Shown here in pieces: positions 6,751 through 14,725 of a stretch of DNA of 47,429 bases (positions are counted from its first letter, which is position 1; every line of letters starts with the position of its first letter). Under the pieces are notes generated by a model. It did no database searches. It was given only the letters and a program-made list of their open reading frames with translations, and was not told the DNA's origin. The translations under genes were made by a program, and so were the position numbers. This stretch comes from Bacteroidales bacterium (lineage in GTDB: Bacteria > Bacteroidota > Bacteroidia > Bacteroidales > JACABE01), in assembly GCA_023251515.1 (NCBI GenBank), contig JAHEYQ010000007.1, forward strand, positions 2,924-50,352, read 5' to 3'.

Positions 6751-7272
6751 TTACCAATGAAATGCATCTTTATGAAACCATTTATTATGTAATTTCAAAA
6801 CCTGTTCGATAATATCTCTAACGCATCCCTCACCACCTTTTGAATCGGAAATATAATCAGCGACAGATTTGATTTCAAAGACTGCATCAGCAGGACAACA
6901 AGCAACACCCACATTCATCATAATTTCATAATCAGGGATATCATCTCCCATATATAAAACTTGAGATTTATCTATATTATTGGATTTCAAATAATTATTA
7001 TAAACATCTATTTTTCTTTCTACACCCAGAAAAACATCAGTAATTCCCAAGCCATTCATTCTTTGAGTCATTGAATCTGATTTTCCTCCAGAAATTATGC
7101 AAATTCTATATCCCTTTTTAATTGCATATTGCAGGGCATATCCGTCTTTTACATTTGATGATCTCAACTGTTCGTTTTGATTTATAACCAATACTTTACC
7201 ATCAGTTAATACGCCATCATAATCAAAAATAAAAGTAGTAATCGGGTTTAATTTTTCTTTATAATTTGACAT
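6751..7272 (-). CDS. kdsC: KdsC-like HAD phosphatase (KDO 8-phosphate phosphatase)
   Basis: The 173-aa protein is a small HAD-superfamily phosphatase of the YrbI/KdsC type, which removes phosphate from 3-deoxy-D-manno-octulosonate 8-phosphate in lipopolysaccharide core synthesis. Motif I is FDYDGVLTDG with the nucleophile D17 and acid D19. Motif II is IISGG, motif IV is MGDDIPDYEIM, and the C-terminal GGEGCVRDIIEQVL matches the KdsC tail. There is no cap domain, as expected. Its start overlaps the end of the DUF2520 gene by 14 bp, indicating cotranscription. Substrate is inferred from family. Confidence 0.85.
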   Translation of the reverse strand: MSNYKEKLNPITTFIFDYDGVLTDGKVLVINQNEQLRSSNVKDGYALQYAIKKGYRICIISGGKSDSMTQRMNGLGITDVFLGVERKIDVYNNYLKSNNIDKSQVLYMGDDIPDYEIMMNVGVACCPADAVFEIKSVADYISDSKGGEGCVRDIIEQVLKLHNKWFHKDAFHW

Positions 7273-8059
7273 TATTTTTCTGTTTTTTAAAATATACTAT
7301 TATGCTGTCACTTAACACTTTATACACTCTTTTCAATTCCGGCAAATTATCAAGATAGGCTAAATGCTTTTTAATAGTTTCAATATCATTGCGTTTTGCC
7401 GGACCGGTAATTGCTTGAGCAGGTTCAATACTCTTGATTTTTTCAGCAGTTCTTTGAATTAATGGCTTTAATAAATCAAAAGACAAACCTTTGTCCTTAA
7501 GAATATCTGAAGAAATTAAATACATATAACTACTATAATTACAAGCAAATACGGCCGAAATATGTAAAACCTTTCTTTCTTCTGAATTAATAATTCTTAC
7601 ATTTTCTGAAATCTTTTTAGCAAGCTCAATCAGCTGATTATGAAGAAATAAATTATTTGCCTCAATACATATCGGAATTGCTGTAAACGAAATTAATTCT
7701 TCTTTTGAAAAAGTTTGTAAAGGATAAAAAACCCCATAACTATCAGATATATTGCATAAAACACTTATATCTAGACTTCCGGAAGTATGAACAATATTCT
7801 TCCTTTTAAGATTTAATTTTTCAGATAATTCAAATATTGCATCGTCATTAACGGAAATTATATATAAATCAGCATCTTGCGAAATTTCAGAGAAATTATC
7901 ACAAAAATCAGCATTTACTTTCAAAGCCAGTTCACGGGCTGATTCAATAGTACGACTGACCACTTGTAATATACTTACGCCTTTGTTATGCAATGCAATA
8001 GCAAGGTTAGTAGCCACATTTCCAGCACCGATAAATACTATTTTTGAAATTTTTTCCAA
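7259..8059 (-). CDS. Rossmann-like / DUF2520 domain protein
   Basis: The 266-aa protein starts with an NAD(P)-type Rossmann fold (VFIGAGNVATNLAIALHNKG, residues about 8-27) followed by a helical DUF2520 C-terminal domain (about 125-255), resembling ketopantoate or pyrroline-carboxylate reductases. DUF2520 proteins have no settled reaction; an oxidoreductase role is inferred. It is the first gene of a unit with the KdsC-like phosphatase and MerR gene, and a TAATTTTG -7 element lies 23 bp upstream. Confidence 0.85.
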   Translation of the reverse strand: MEKISKIVFIGAGNVATNLAIALHNKGVSILQVVSRTIESARELALKVNADFCDNFSEISQDADLYIISVNDDAIFELSEKLNLKRKNIVHTSGSLDISVLCNISDSYGVFYPLQTFSKEELISFTAIPICIEANNLFLHNQLIELAKKISENVRIINSEERKVLHISAVFACNYSSYMYLISSDILKDKGLSFDLLKPLIQRTAEKIKSIEPAQAITGPAKRNDIETIKKHLAYLDNLPELKRVYKVLSDSIIVYFKKQKNNVKL

Positions 8060-8081
8060 GTCTTATTTAATTGATTAAATA

Positions 8082-8089
8082 CAAAATTA
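8082..8089 (-). promoter_or_regulatory. -7 element of the DUF2520-kdsC-merR unit
   Basis: The minus strand reads TAATTTTG, matching TAnnTTTG, shortly upstream of the ATG at 8059 and downstream of the aspS terminator. No -33 TTG is evident. Confidence 0.45.
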
Positions 8090-8113
8090 ATTAAATTAAT
8101 TTATATGCATAAA

Positions 8114-8145
8114 AAAACTCGTCGAAATAAAAGATGACGAGTTTT
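8114..8145 (-). terminator. aspS terminator
   Basis: AAAACTCGTC (8114-8123) and GACGAGTTTT (8136-8145) form a perfect 10-bp stem 21 bp past the aspS stop. On the minus strand the stem is followed by further T residues. It separates aspS from the DUF2520 unit. Confidence 0.85.
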
Positions 8146-8165
8146 ACAATGAGTTATATATCAAA

Positions 8166-9920
8166 TTATTTGCTTTCTATTTCAACTTTCAAAGCTAATT
8201 CTTTTAATTGATCATTACTGATAGCCGAAGGTGAATCGCTCATTACATCTCTGCCAGCATTATTCTTAGGGAAAGCAATAAAATCGCGTATACTTTCAGA
8301 ACCACCAAATAATGAGCACATTCTGTCGAAACCAAATGCAATGCCTCCATGAGGCGGAGCTCCAAATTCAAAAGCATTCATTAAGAAACCAAATTGATTC
8401 TGAGCTTCTTCATCACTAAAACCTAATAATGAAAACATACGTTTTTGTAAATCTTTATTAAAAATTCTAATAGAACCTCCTCCAACTTCTACACCATTGA
8501 TTACCAAATCATAAGCATTGGCTCTTACATCTTTGGGGTTGGTATCTATCATTGGGATATCCTCGGGTTTTGGTGAGGTAAACGGATGATGTTTAGCATA
8601 AAAACGTTGTGTATCTTCATCCCATTCCAATAGCGGAAAATCTACAACCCAAAGTGGAGCGTAAATTTCAGGATTGCGTAAACCCAGACGTGTACCCATT
8701 TCTAATCTTAACTCATTCAGTGCTTTTTGAGTTTTTTCTTCTTTTCCGGCAAGAATCAGAATTAAATCGCCAGGTTGAGCATTCGTTCTTTCTGCCCATT
8801 TTTGCAAATCTTCGGGTGAATAAAATTTATCAACTGAGGATTTTACAGTTCCGTCGGTATTGTATCTTGCATATATTAAGCCAGTTGCACCAATTTGTGG
8901 TTTTTTCACAAAATCAGTTAATTCATCCAGCTGTTTGCGGGTATATTCGCTACATCCTTTGGCATTAATAGCAACAACAAGTTCTGCATCATCAAAAACT
9001 TTAAATCCTTTATTCTGAACCAAATCTGTTAATTCAACAAATTTCATATCAAAACGAATATCCGGTTTATCGGAACCATAATATTTCATGGCGTCTGCAT
9101 AAGACATTCTGGGAAAGTCTTTTACTTCCATTCCTTTAATGTTTTTGAAAAGATGTTTGGTCAATCCTTCAAAAGTATTTAAAATGTCTTCCTGCGTAAT
9201 AAAAGCCATTTCGCAGTCAATTTGTGTAAATTCAGGCTGACGATCGGCACGTAAATCTTCATCACGGAAACATCTGACAATCTGAAAGTAACGATCGTAG
9301 CCGGCAACCATCAGCAATTGTTTGTATTGCTGAGGCGATTGAGGTAAAGCGTAAAATTCACCTTGATTCATACGTGAAGGAACTACAAAATCGCGGGCAC
9401 CTTCTGGTGTAGAACGAATTAAGTAAGGAGTTTCAACTTCAATAAACTTTAAGTCATTCAGATAGTTACGAGTTTCCATCGAAAGCTGATGACGTAATTC
9501 CAGATTTTTGCGAACCGGATTTCGGCGCAAATCCAGATAACGGTATTTCATGCGAAGTTCGTCACCGCCATCGGTATTATCCTCAATTGTGAAAGGAGGT
9601 AATTTTGCTTCGTTAAGTATATCTATATGATCAACAATGATTTCTATTTCACCTGTTGGCATTTTCAGGTTTTTATTGCTGCGTTCTGCAACCATTCCGG
9701 TAACTGAAATTACATATTCTCGTCCTAATTTGCGTGCTTGTTCGCAAAGTTCAGCATTGGTTTCCATATTGAGAACCAATTGAGTAAGTCCATAACGGTC
9801 TCGGATATCCACAAAAGTCATTCCACCCAAATCTCTGGAACGTTGCACCCATCCACTCAAGGTAACTTCTTGATTTATATTGGTTAAATTTAATTCACCG
9901 CAAGTATGTGTTCTAAGCAT
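8166..9920 (-). CDS. aspS: Aspartate-tRNA ligase
   Basis: The 584-aa class II aminoacyl-tRNA synthetase charges tRNA-Asp. An N-terminal OB-fold anticodon-binding domain (about 1-110, with [20 protein letters not shown]) is followed by the catalytic core with motif 2 in [18 protein letters not shown], the bacterial-type GAD insertion (about 290-410), and motif 3 in [11 protein letters not shown]. Length fits bacterial-type AspRS. Whether it also serves tRNA-Asn cannot be judged from this window. Confidence 0.97.
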   Translation of the reverse strand: MLRTHTCGELNLTNINQEVTLSGWVQRSRDLGGMTFVDIRDRYGLTQLVLNMETNAELCEQARKLGREYVISVTGMVAERSNKNLKMPTGEIEIIVDHIDILNEAKLPPFTIEDNTDGGDELRMKYRYLDLRRNPVRKNLELRHQLSMETRNYLNDLKFIEVETPYLIRSTPEGARDFVVPSRMNQGEFYALPQSPQQYKQLLMVAGYDRYFQIVRCFRDEDLRADRQPEFTQIDCEMAFITQEDILNTFEGLTKHLFKNIKGMEVKDFPRMSYADAMKYYGSDKPDIRFDMKFVELTDLVQNKGFKVFDDAELVVAINAKGCSEYTRKQLDELTDFVKKPQIGATGLIYARYNTDGTVKSSVDKFYSPEDLQKWAERTNAQPGDLILILAGKEEKTQKALNELRLEMGTRLGLRNPEIYAPLWVVDFPLLEWDEDTQRFYAKHHPFTSPKPEDIPMIDTNPKDVRANAYDLVINGVEVGGGSIRIFNKDLQKRMFSLLGFSDEEAQNQFGFLMNAFEFGAPPHGGIAFGFDRMCSLFGGSESIRDFIAFPKNNAGRDVMSDSPSAISNDQLKELALKVEIESK

Positions 9921-9987
9921 CTTAATTTATTTTAAAAATGCGAAATTACAAAAAATCATTGATTTAAATAATCTGAAATTTCAAATA

Positions 9988-9995
9988 CAAATTTA
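9988..9995 (-). promoter_or_regulatory. Candidate -7 element of the aspS promoter
   Basis: The minus strand reads TAAATTTG, a full match to TAnnTTTG, 68 bp upstream of the aspS start. A TTG at the best -33 spacing is missing. Confidence 0.4.
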
Positions 9996-10086
9996 TTTAT
10001 CATGAAACAAAAAAGAATAAATCAATGTTTATAATCAGCGACAATACGGATTAATTAAAAAATTATAACAGAATTGTTTTTTTTAG

Positions 10087-10094
10087 TATTTTTG
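10087..10094 (+). promoter_or_regulatory. Candidate -7 element upstream of the LpoB-like gene
   Basis: TATTTTTG matches TAnnTTTG and lies 52 bp before the ATG. It overlaps an imperfect sigma-54-like sequence, which I rejected because its -12 element is GT rather than GC. Confidence 0.4.
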
Positions 10095-10146
10095 GCATAA
10101 TATTTGTTGAAAAAACAAGATTATTTAACTTTAAAAATTTAATAAA

Positions 10147-10737
10147 ATGAATAGAATTTTCAAACTATTTGCAATTGTACTTATTTTATCGATAAGTGCT
10201 TGTGCACCAACAAGAGAAGTGAAAAGAGTTTCTCCTGACCAACAATTTGATTTAAGTGGCAGATGGAATGATACAGATGCAAAAATGACTGCAGATGCTA
10301 TGATAGCACAAGTTTTGGGCGAAGCTTGGTTGTCAGAATACCAAAAAGAAAACCAAGGAAAACGTCCGGTAGTAATTGTTGGACTTATTGGTAACAGAAC
10401 CAGCGAACATATTAGTGCAGAAACATTTATAAAAGATATTGAAAGAGCTTTTTTAACCGATAGAAGAATAAGATTGGTTCAGGCAGGCGACAAAAGAGAA
10501 CAATTAAGAGGTGAAAGAGCTGATCAGCAAGATTATGCTTCACCCGAAACCACCAAAAAATGGGGAAAAGAACTGGGCGCAGATTTTATAATGCAAGGTA
10601 GTATAAATTCAACCGTTGATTCTTTCAACAAAGACAAAGTGGTAAATTACAAAATTAATTTAGAACTTACCAATTTGGAAACTAACGAAATAGTTTGGAT
10701 TGGCGACAAAGAAATCAAGAAAGTAATTTCAGACTAA
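10147..10737 (+). CDS. LpoB-like lipoprotein (penicillin-binding protein activator family)
   Basis: The 196-aa protein has a lipoprotein signal peptide ending in SISAC (lipidated C19). Its domain (about 40-195) matches the LpoB/COG3417 superfamily: RPVVIVGLIGNRTSEHIS, KELGADFIMQGSINS and the terminal NLETNEIVWIGDKEIKK. In enterobacteria LpoB activates PBP1b from the outer membrane; in Bacteroidota that function is unproven. The next gene encodes a COG3014-type lipoprotein, a pairing known from other bacteria. A 113-bp inverted-repeat element lies between the two. Confidence 0.85.
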   Translation: MNRIFKLFAIVLILSISACAPTREVKRVSPDQQFDLSGRWNDTDAKMTADAMIAQVLGEAWLSEYQKENQGKRPVVIVGLIGNRTSEHISAETFIKDIERAFLTDRRIRLVQAGDKREQLRGERADQQDYASPETTKKWGKELGADFIMQGSINSTVDSFNKDKVVNYKINLELTNLETNEIVWIGDKEIKKVISD

Positions 10738-10759
10738 ATATTATTTTAAATTTTATCAG

Positions 10760-10872
10760 AAGAGGCTGTCTAAAAAGGCTTAAATTGGCAATTTTACAAA
10801 ATTAAATGTATTGATATTCAATATATTATTAACTTTGATAACCCATGAAATTGACTTTTTAGACAGCCCCTT
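10760..10872. mobile_element. 113-bp inverted-repeat element, copy A (MITE-like)
   Basis: This sequence is identical over 113 bp to 16588-16700. Its ends are inverted repeats sharing GGCTGTCTAAAAAG, and the centre holds a second palindrome, TATTGA-TAT-TCAATA. It has no ORF. It lies between the LpoB-like and COG3014 genes and is followed by a T-rich tract, so its transcript could act as a terminator. Short size, terminal inverted repeats and identity of copies suggest a recently moved non-autonomous element. No clear target duplication is visible. Confidence 0.75.
10811..10837 (+). promoter_or_regulatory. Possible outward promoter inside element copy A
   Basis: TTG (10811-10813) and TAACTTTG (10830-10837) are 16 bp apart, a shorter spacing than the 20 bp at the best promoters here. 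It would start transcription near 10844, about 60 nt before the COG3014 lipoprotein gene. Confidence 0.35.
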
Positions 10873-10904
10873 CTTTTTTATTTATATATCAATATCATTT
10901 TCAG

Positions 10905-12305
10905 ATGAATCGCAAATTACTAATTTATATAATTCCATTTACATTTTTATTAACTTCTTGTGCTACATATTATCAAAGTAATCTGAAATTTCAGGCACAG
11001 GTTGCAGAAGGCGATTTTGCAAAAGCAAAAGATTTTTTGGAAAAAGATAAAAGCAAAAAAGGGAAAAACAGAATTTTATACCTTTTCAATAAAGGATGGG
11101 TAGATTGGATTAGCAATCAGAATAGCGAAAGTAATATTGCTTTTGAAGAAGCTGACAAAATGGCAGAAGACTACCAGAAAAATCTTGGATTGGAGGCATT
11201 GGCTTTGTTATCAAATCCGGGGATTAAACCATATAAAGCTGAAGATTTTGAAGTAGTTATGATTAATTATTTCAAAGCGCTTAATTATCTGAATCTTGGA
11301 CAATATAAAGAAGCATTGGTTGAAGTAAGAAGGATAAATGAAAAGCTTAATCAGCTGAATGACAAATATCCTGATCACAAAAACAGATATCAGGATGATG
11401 CATTTGCTCACATTGTTATGGGATTGATTTATGATGCAAATAAAGAATACAATGATGCATTTATTGCTTATAGAAATGCTGTAAATATTTATGAATCATC
11501 GTATTCAAAAAATTTCAATCTGGAAATACCCGAACAATTAAAAAAGGATTTATTGAGAGCTGCATATCGCGTTGGTTTTTTTGAAGAATTGCGTTTTTAT
11601 GAAAATAAATTCAATATAAAATATCAGCCAAAACCCACTGATGGAGGTGAATTGGTTTTTTTCTGGCATAATGGTTTGGGCCCTGTAAAATCAGAATGGA
11701 GCATAAATTTTGCGAAAACATCAAGCAAAGATGGTTTTGTAACTTTTGCAAATGAACAACAAGGAATGTCGTTTCCAATTTATATTGGAGATAAATCCGA
11801 TAATGAAAAGAACGGATTTTCGAAATTGAGTTTTTTAAGAATAGCTTTTCCGAAATATCTTGAAAGAAAGCCCGTTTTTACAAATGCAGAACTTTTTGCA
11901 AATAACGATACATACAATTTGCAAATCGCACAAGACATAAACGGAATTGCTTTTAAAACATTAAACGACAGAATGCTACGCGAAATGGGTACTGCAGTAT
12001 TAAGAATGGCTACAAAAAAAGCCATTGAAGCAGCTGCCCGAAAAGAAAATGAAAATTTAGGTTCAGCAATAAGCATTGTAAATGCTCTTACAGAAAAAGC
12101 AGATACCAGAAACTGGCAAACATTGCCTTATCAGATTGCCTATAGCAGAATTTCATTACCTGAAGGAGAAAACACAGTAAACATCAAAATGAATTCTGCC
12201 AGCTTACCTTCTAAATCCCAATCATTTAAATTTAATATTTCAAAAGGAAAAACAACATTTTTTACGTTTTCGAGTTTAGATTCTTTTGCTCCAATTAACA
12301 ACTAA
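10905..12305 (+). CDS. COG3014-family lipoprotein
   Basis: The 466-aa protein has a lipobox LLTSC (C19) and is expected to be an outer-membrane or periplasmic lipoprotein. Residues about 25-240 are helical and TPR-like (AEGDFAKAKDFLEKDK, YFKALNYLNLGQYKEALVEVRR, GLIYDANKEYNDAFIAYRNAV). The C-terminal half is beta-rich. This matches the COG3014 family that accompanies LpoB-like proteins in many genomes; a cell-envelope role is inferred. Its upstream DNA is almost entirely copy A of the inverted-repeat element, which may supply its promoter. Confidence 0.82.
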   Translation: MNRKLLIYIIPFTFLLTSCATYYQSNLKFQAQVAEGDFAKAKDFLEKDKSKKGKNRILYLFNKGWVDWISNQNSESNIAFEEADKMAEDYQKNLGLEALALLSNPGIKPYKAEDFEVVMINYFKALNYLNLGQYKEALVEVRRINEKLNQLNDKYPDHKNRYQDDAFAHIVMGLIYDANKEYNDAFIAYRNAVNIYESSYSKNFNLEIPEQLKKDLLRAAYRVGFFEELRFYENKFNIKYQPKPTDGGELVFFWHNGLGPVKSEWSINFAKTSSKDGFVTFANEQQGMSFPIYIGDKSDNEKNGFSKLSFLRIAFPKYLERKPVFTNAELFANNDTYNLQIAQDINGIAFKTLNDRMLREMGTAVLRMATKKAIEAAARKENENLGSAISIVNALTEKADTRNWQTLPYQIAYSRISLPEGENTVNIKMNSASLPSKSQSFKFNISKGKTTFFTFSSLDSFAPINN

Positions 12306-12422
12306 GCCAAATTAACAAAAAACATTCTTCTTTTTATGCAAAATTCAGAAGTGATTATTTGTTAAAAAATTAGAACTTAGATAAAAACAAATTAAAATGT
12401 ATGAAGTTTTTGTTATTTTTAC

Positions 12423-12430
12423 TAACTTTG
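12423..12430 (+). promoter_or_regulatory. -7 element of the GT5-DUF4270 unit
   Basis: TAACTTTG matches TAnnTTTG, 35 bp upstream of the ATG at 12465. The nearest TTG upstream is only 10 bp away, so the -33 element is unclear. Confidence 0.5.
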
Positions 12431-12464
12431 CAAAAATTTCTATATTTTAACTTAAAAAAGTAAG

Positions 12465-13286
12465 ATGAGTAAAGGCAGGATTTTATTTGTTACCCAAGAG
12501 ATTACACCGTATATGAAAGATAGCCATATGGCTAACATCGGAAGGCATCTCCCACAAGGGATTCAGGAAAAGGGAAAAGAAATAAGAACTTTTATGCCTC
12601 GTTTTGGCAATATTAATGAGAGACGAAATCAACTGCATGAAGTTATCCGGTTATCTGGTATGAACTTGATTATCAGTGATAGAGACCATCCGCTTATTAT
12701 TAAAGTTGCTTCTATTCAATCTGCCAGAATGCAGATTTATTTCATTGATAATGAAGATTATTTTCAAAGGAAAGCGGTTTTTACAGATAAAAGCAACAAA
12801 TTTTTTGAAGATAATGATGAAAGAGCCATTTTCTTCTCACGTGGTGTAATTGAAACCGTTAAAAAATTGAGCTGGCAACCGGAAATTATACATTGCCACG
12901 GTTGGATGACAAGTTTGGTGCCGATTTATATCAAAAAAGCATTTAAAGACAATCCTTTATTTTCTGATACTAAAATAGTTATATCTATTTATGATGATGA
13001 ATTTACTGAAACCTTACACAAAGATTTTGCATCAAAAATAAAGCTACCTGGAATTTTAGCAAAAGATGTTAAACAATATAAAACACCAAACTTCGTTAAT
13101 GTGATGAAAGCTGCAATAGATTATTCTGACGGAGTTATTGTTGGTAGTGAAAAAATAAGAGAAGAACTTATTGAATATGCAAAAAGTTCAAACAAACTGT
13201 TTTTACCATATCAAACCAAAGAAAAATATATTAATGCTTATTCAGATTTCTACGACAAAGTAATGGCAACAGAATCTGAATCTTAA
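12465..13286 (+). CDS. Short GT5-family glycogen/starch synthase-like protein
   Basis: The 273-aa protein aligns by eye with only the N-terminal half of GT5 glycogen synthases: ILFVTQEITPYMKDSHMANIGRHLPQGIQ, MPRFGNINERRNQLHEVIRL, and PEIIHCHGWMTSLVPIYIKK. The C-terminal GT-B half is absent. The ADP-glucose-binding lysine motif (KxGGL in true synthases) is replaced by KDSHMANIG. Such short proteins are usually annotated glycogen/starch synthase in Bacteroidota, but synthase activity seems doubtful. The DUF4270 gene starts 2 bp after its stop and glmS follows, an order I recall as conserved in the phylum. Confidence 0.8.
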   Translation: MSKGRILFVTQEITPYMKDSHMANIGRHLPQGIQEKGKEIRTFMPRFGNINERRNQLHEVIRLSGMNLIISDRDHPLIIKVASIQSARMQIYFIDNEDYFQRKAVFTDKSNKFFEDNDERAIFFSRGVIETVKKLSWQPEIIHCHGWMTSLVPIYIKKAFKDNPLFSDTKIVISIYDDEFTETLHKDFASKIKLPGILAKDVKQYKTPNFVNVMKAAIDYSDGVIVGSEKIREELIEYAKSSNKLFLPYQTKEKYINAYSDFYDKVMATESES

Positions 13287-13288
13287 TA

Positions 13289-14695
13289 TTGAATAAACAT
13301 TTAAAAAATTTACATTTGAAAGCATTACTTATAAACTCAATCCGCCTTATTTTTGTATTAGGTTTAGCCATTTTTATCAATTCATGTGAAAGTGAACCGG
13401 ATTTATTAGGACTTAATCTTCAGCCTGAAAGTGAAAGGCTTGGGTTGTTATACAACGATACTTCTTCAATTTTTGCATATTCATTGATTGATGATTCATT
13501 ACGAACAGATAATTATTATTCTCCCAGCTTATTGGGAACTTTTAATGATCCTATTTTTGGAACAACATCAGCCAGTATTTTTACACAAATCAGATTAACT
13601 AACAATAACTTAAATTTCGGAACAAATCCAGTATTGGATTCTGTAATTTTGTTTTTGCCCTATAAAGGTAGTTATTTGGCTGGCAAAAGTTTTGAAAGAC
13701 CTTATCCACAAACAATAAAAATTTATGAAGTTAATAAAAAATTGTCGTTAGACACTGTTTATTATGGAGATAAAGAATTGCCATATCTTAATACAGAACT
13801 GGGTTCATTAACTTTTATTCCAAATCCTAATGATAGTGTAACTTACAATAATGTTAAGTTTCCACCAATGTTGATAATTAAACTGAATCCTGCTATTGCA
13901 AATAAACTATTTAGTGCTAATGCAACTACAGATTTAGCTGATAATGATAAATTTACTGATTTTTTAAAGGGCTTGTATATCAAAGCCATGCCATTAACTA
14001 CAAGCCAAACAAATAAAGGCTCAATACTTTATTTTGATTTAAAATCATCTGCTTTGGCAAATATGACTATTTATTACAAAAACAACGATAAAGACAGCTT
14101 AAAATACACGTTTGTAATTAATGAAAATGCTGCTAAATATACCTATTTTAATCACAACAATTATTCAAATGCCCATATTGATTTAAAAAATCAATTGGGT
14201 GTAAATGGAAGTGCTGATACAAATCTCGGATTTCAAAAACTTTATCTTCAATCAATGGGTGGTATTAAAGTTAAAATGAAATTTCCTTATTTGAGAAACT
14301 GGATAAAAAATCAGAAAATAGTTGTTAATGAGGCTGTTTTGGTTATTAAAAATGCTGATATTGATGATAGGAATACACCTCCGGCATTATTGGCTGCACT
14401 TAAAAGAGTAGCAGATAACAAAACAGAATTAATGCCTGACTTTTTTGACCCAAACACAAACTCATTTACTTCGGATTTCTTTGATGCAAGATATAATGCT
14501 ACATCAAGAGAATACAGAATCAGAATTACCAGATATTTCCAAAAGATGTTGAATTCTACTGAAGATAACTATGGGATTTTCTTATATGCTGATAGCAGAA
14601 GAACCACTGCAAACAGGTTTGTTTTTTATGGTTCTGATAAAGCATTATTGGGCAACAGGATGAAATTAGAATTGAGATATACTGTCATTAAATAA
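13289..14695 (+). CDS. DUF4270-domain lipoprotein
   Basis: The 468-aa product has a hydrophobic N-terminus ending in a lipobox (FINSC, C33 counting from the first TTG). The segment DLLGLNLQP just after it is the DUF4270 hallmark. There is no ATG near the N-terminus; translation must begin at TTG 13289 or TTG 13316, and the second gives a more usual signal-peptide length. The gene follows the GT5-like gene by 2 bp, so coupled translation is likely. DUF4270 proteins are beta-rich, Bacteroidota-specific and of unknown function, probably exposed at the outer membrane. Confidence 0.85.
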   Translation: MNKHLKNLHLKALLINSIRLIFVLGLAIFINSCESEPDLLGLNLQPESERLGLLYNDTSSIFAYSLIDDSLRTDNYYSPSLLGTFNDPIFGTTSASIFTQIRLTNNNLNFGTNPVLDSVILFLPYKGSYLAGKSFERPYPQTIKIYEVNKKLSLDTVYYGDKELPYLNTELGSLTFIPNPNDSVTYNNVKFPPMLIIKLNPAIANKLFSANATTDLADNDKFTDFLKGLYIKAMPLTTSQTNKGSILYFDLKSSALANMTIYYKNNDKDSLKYTFVINENAAKYTYFNHNNYSNAHIDLKNQLGVNGSADTNLGFQKLYLQSMGGIKVKMKFPYLRNWIKNQKIVVNEAVLVIKNADIDDRNTPPALLAALKRVADNKTELMPDFFDPNTNSFTSDFFDARYNATSREYRIRITRYFQKMLNSTEDNYGIFLYADSRRTTANRFVFYGSDKALLGNRMKLELRYTVIK

Positions 14696-14725
14696 AAATA
14701 TTAATAAAACTAAAATTAAAAAAGT

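Noticed and set aside
10093..10107. Second sigma-54-like site upstream of the LpoB-like gene (TGGCAT...TTGT)
   Set aside because: Spacing fits, but the -12 element is GT, not GC, and the sixth base is T. It also overlaps a normal -7 element. Too weak to call.
14696..14725. glmS ribozyme or riboswitch upstream of glmS
   Set aside because: Only 30 bp separate glmS from the DUF4270 gene, too short for the ribozyme.
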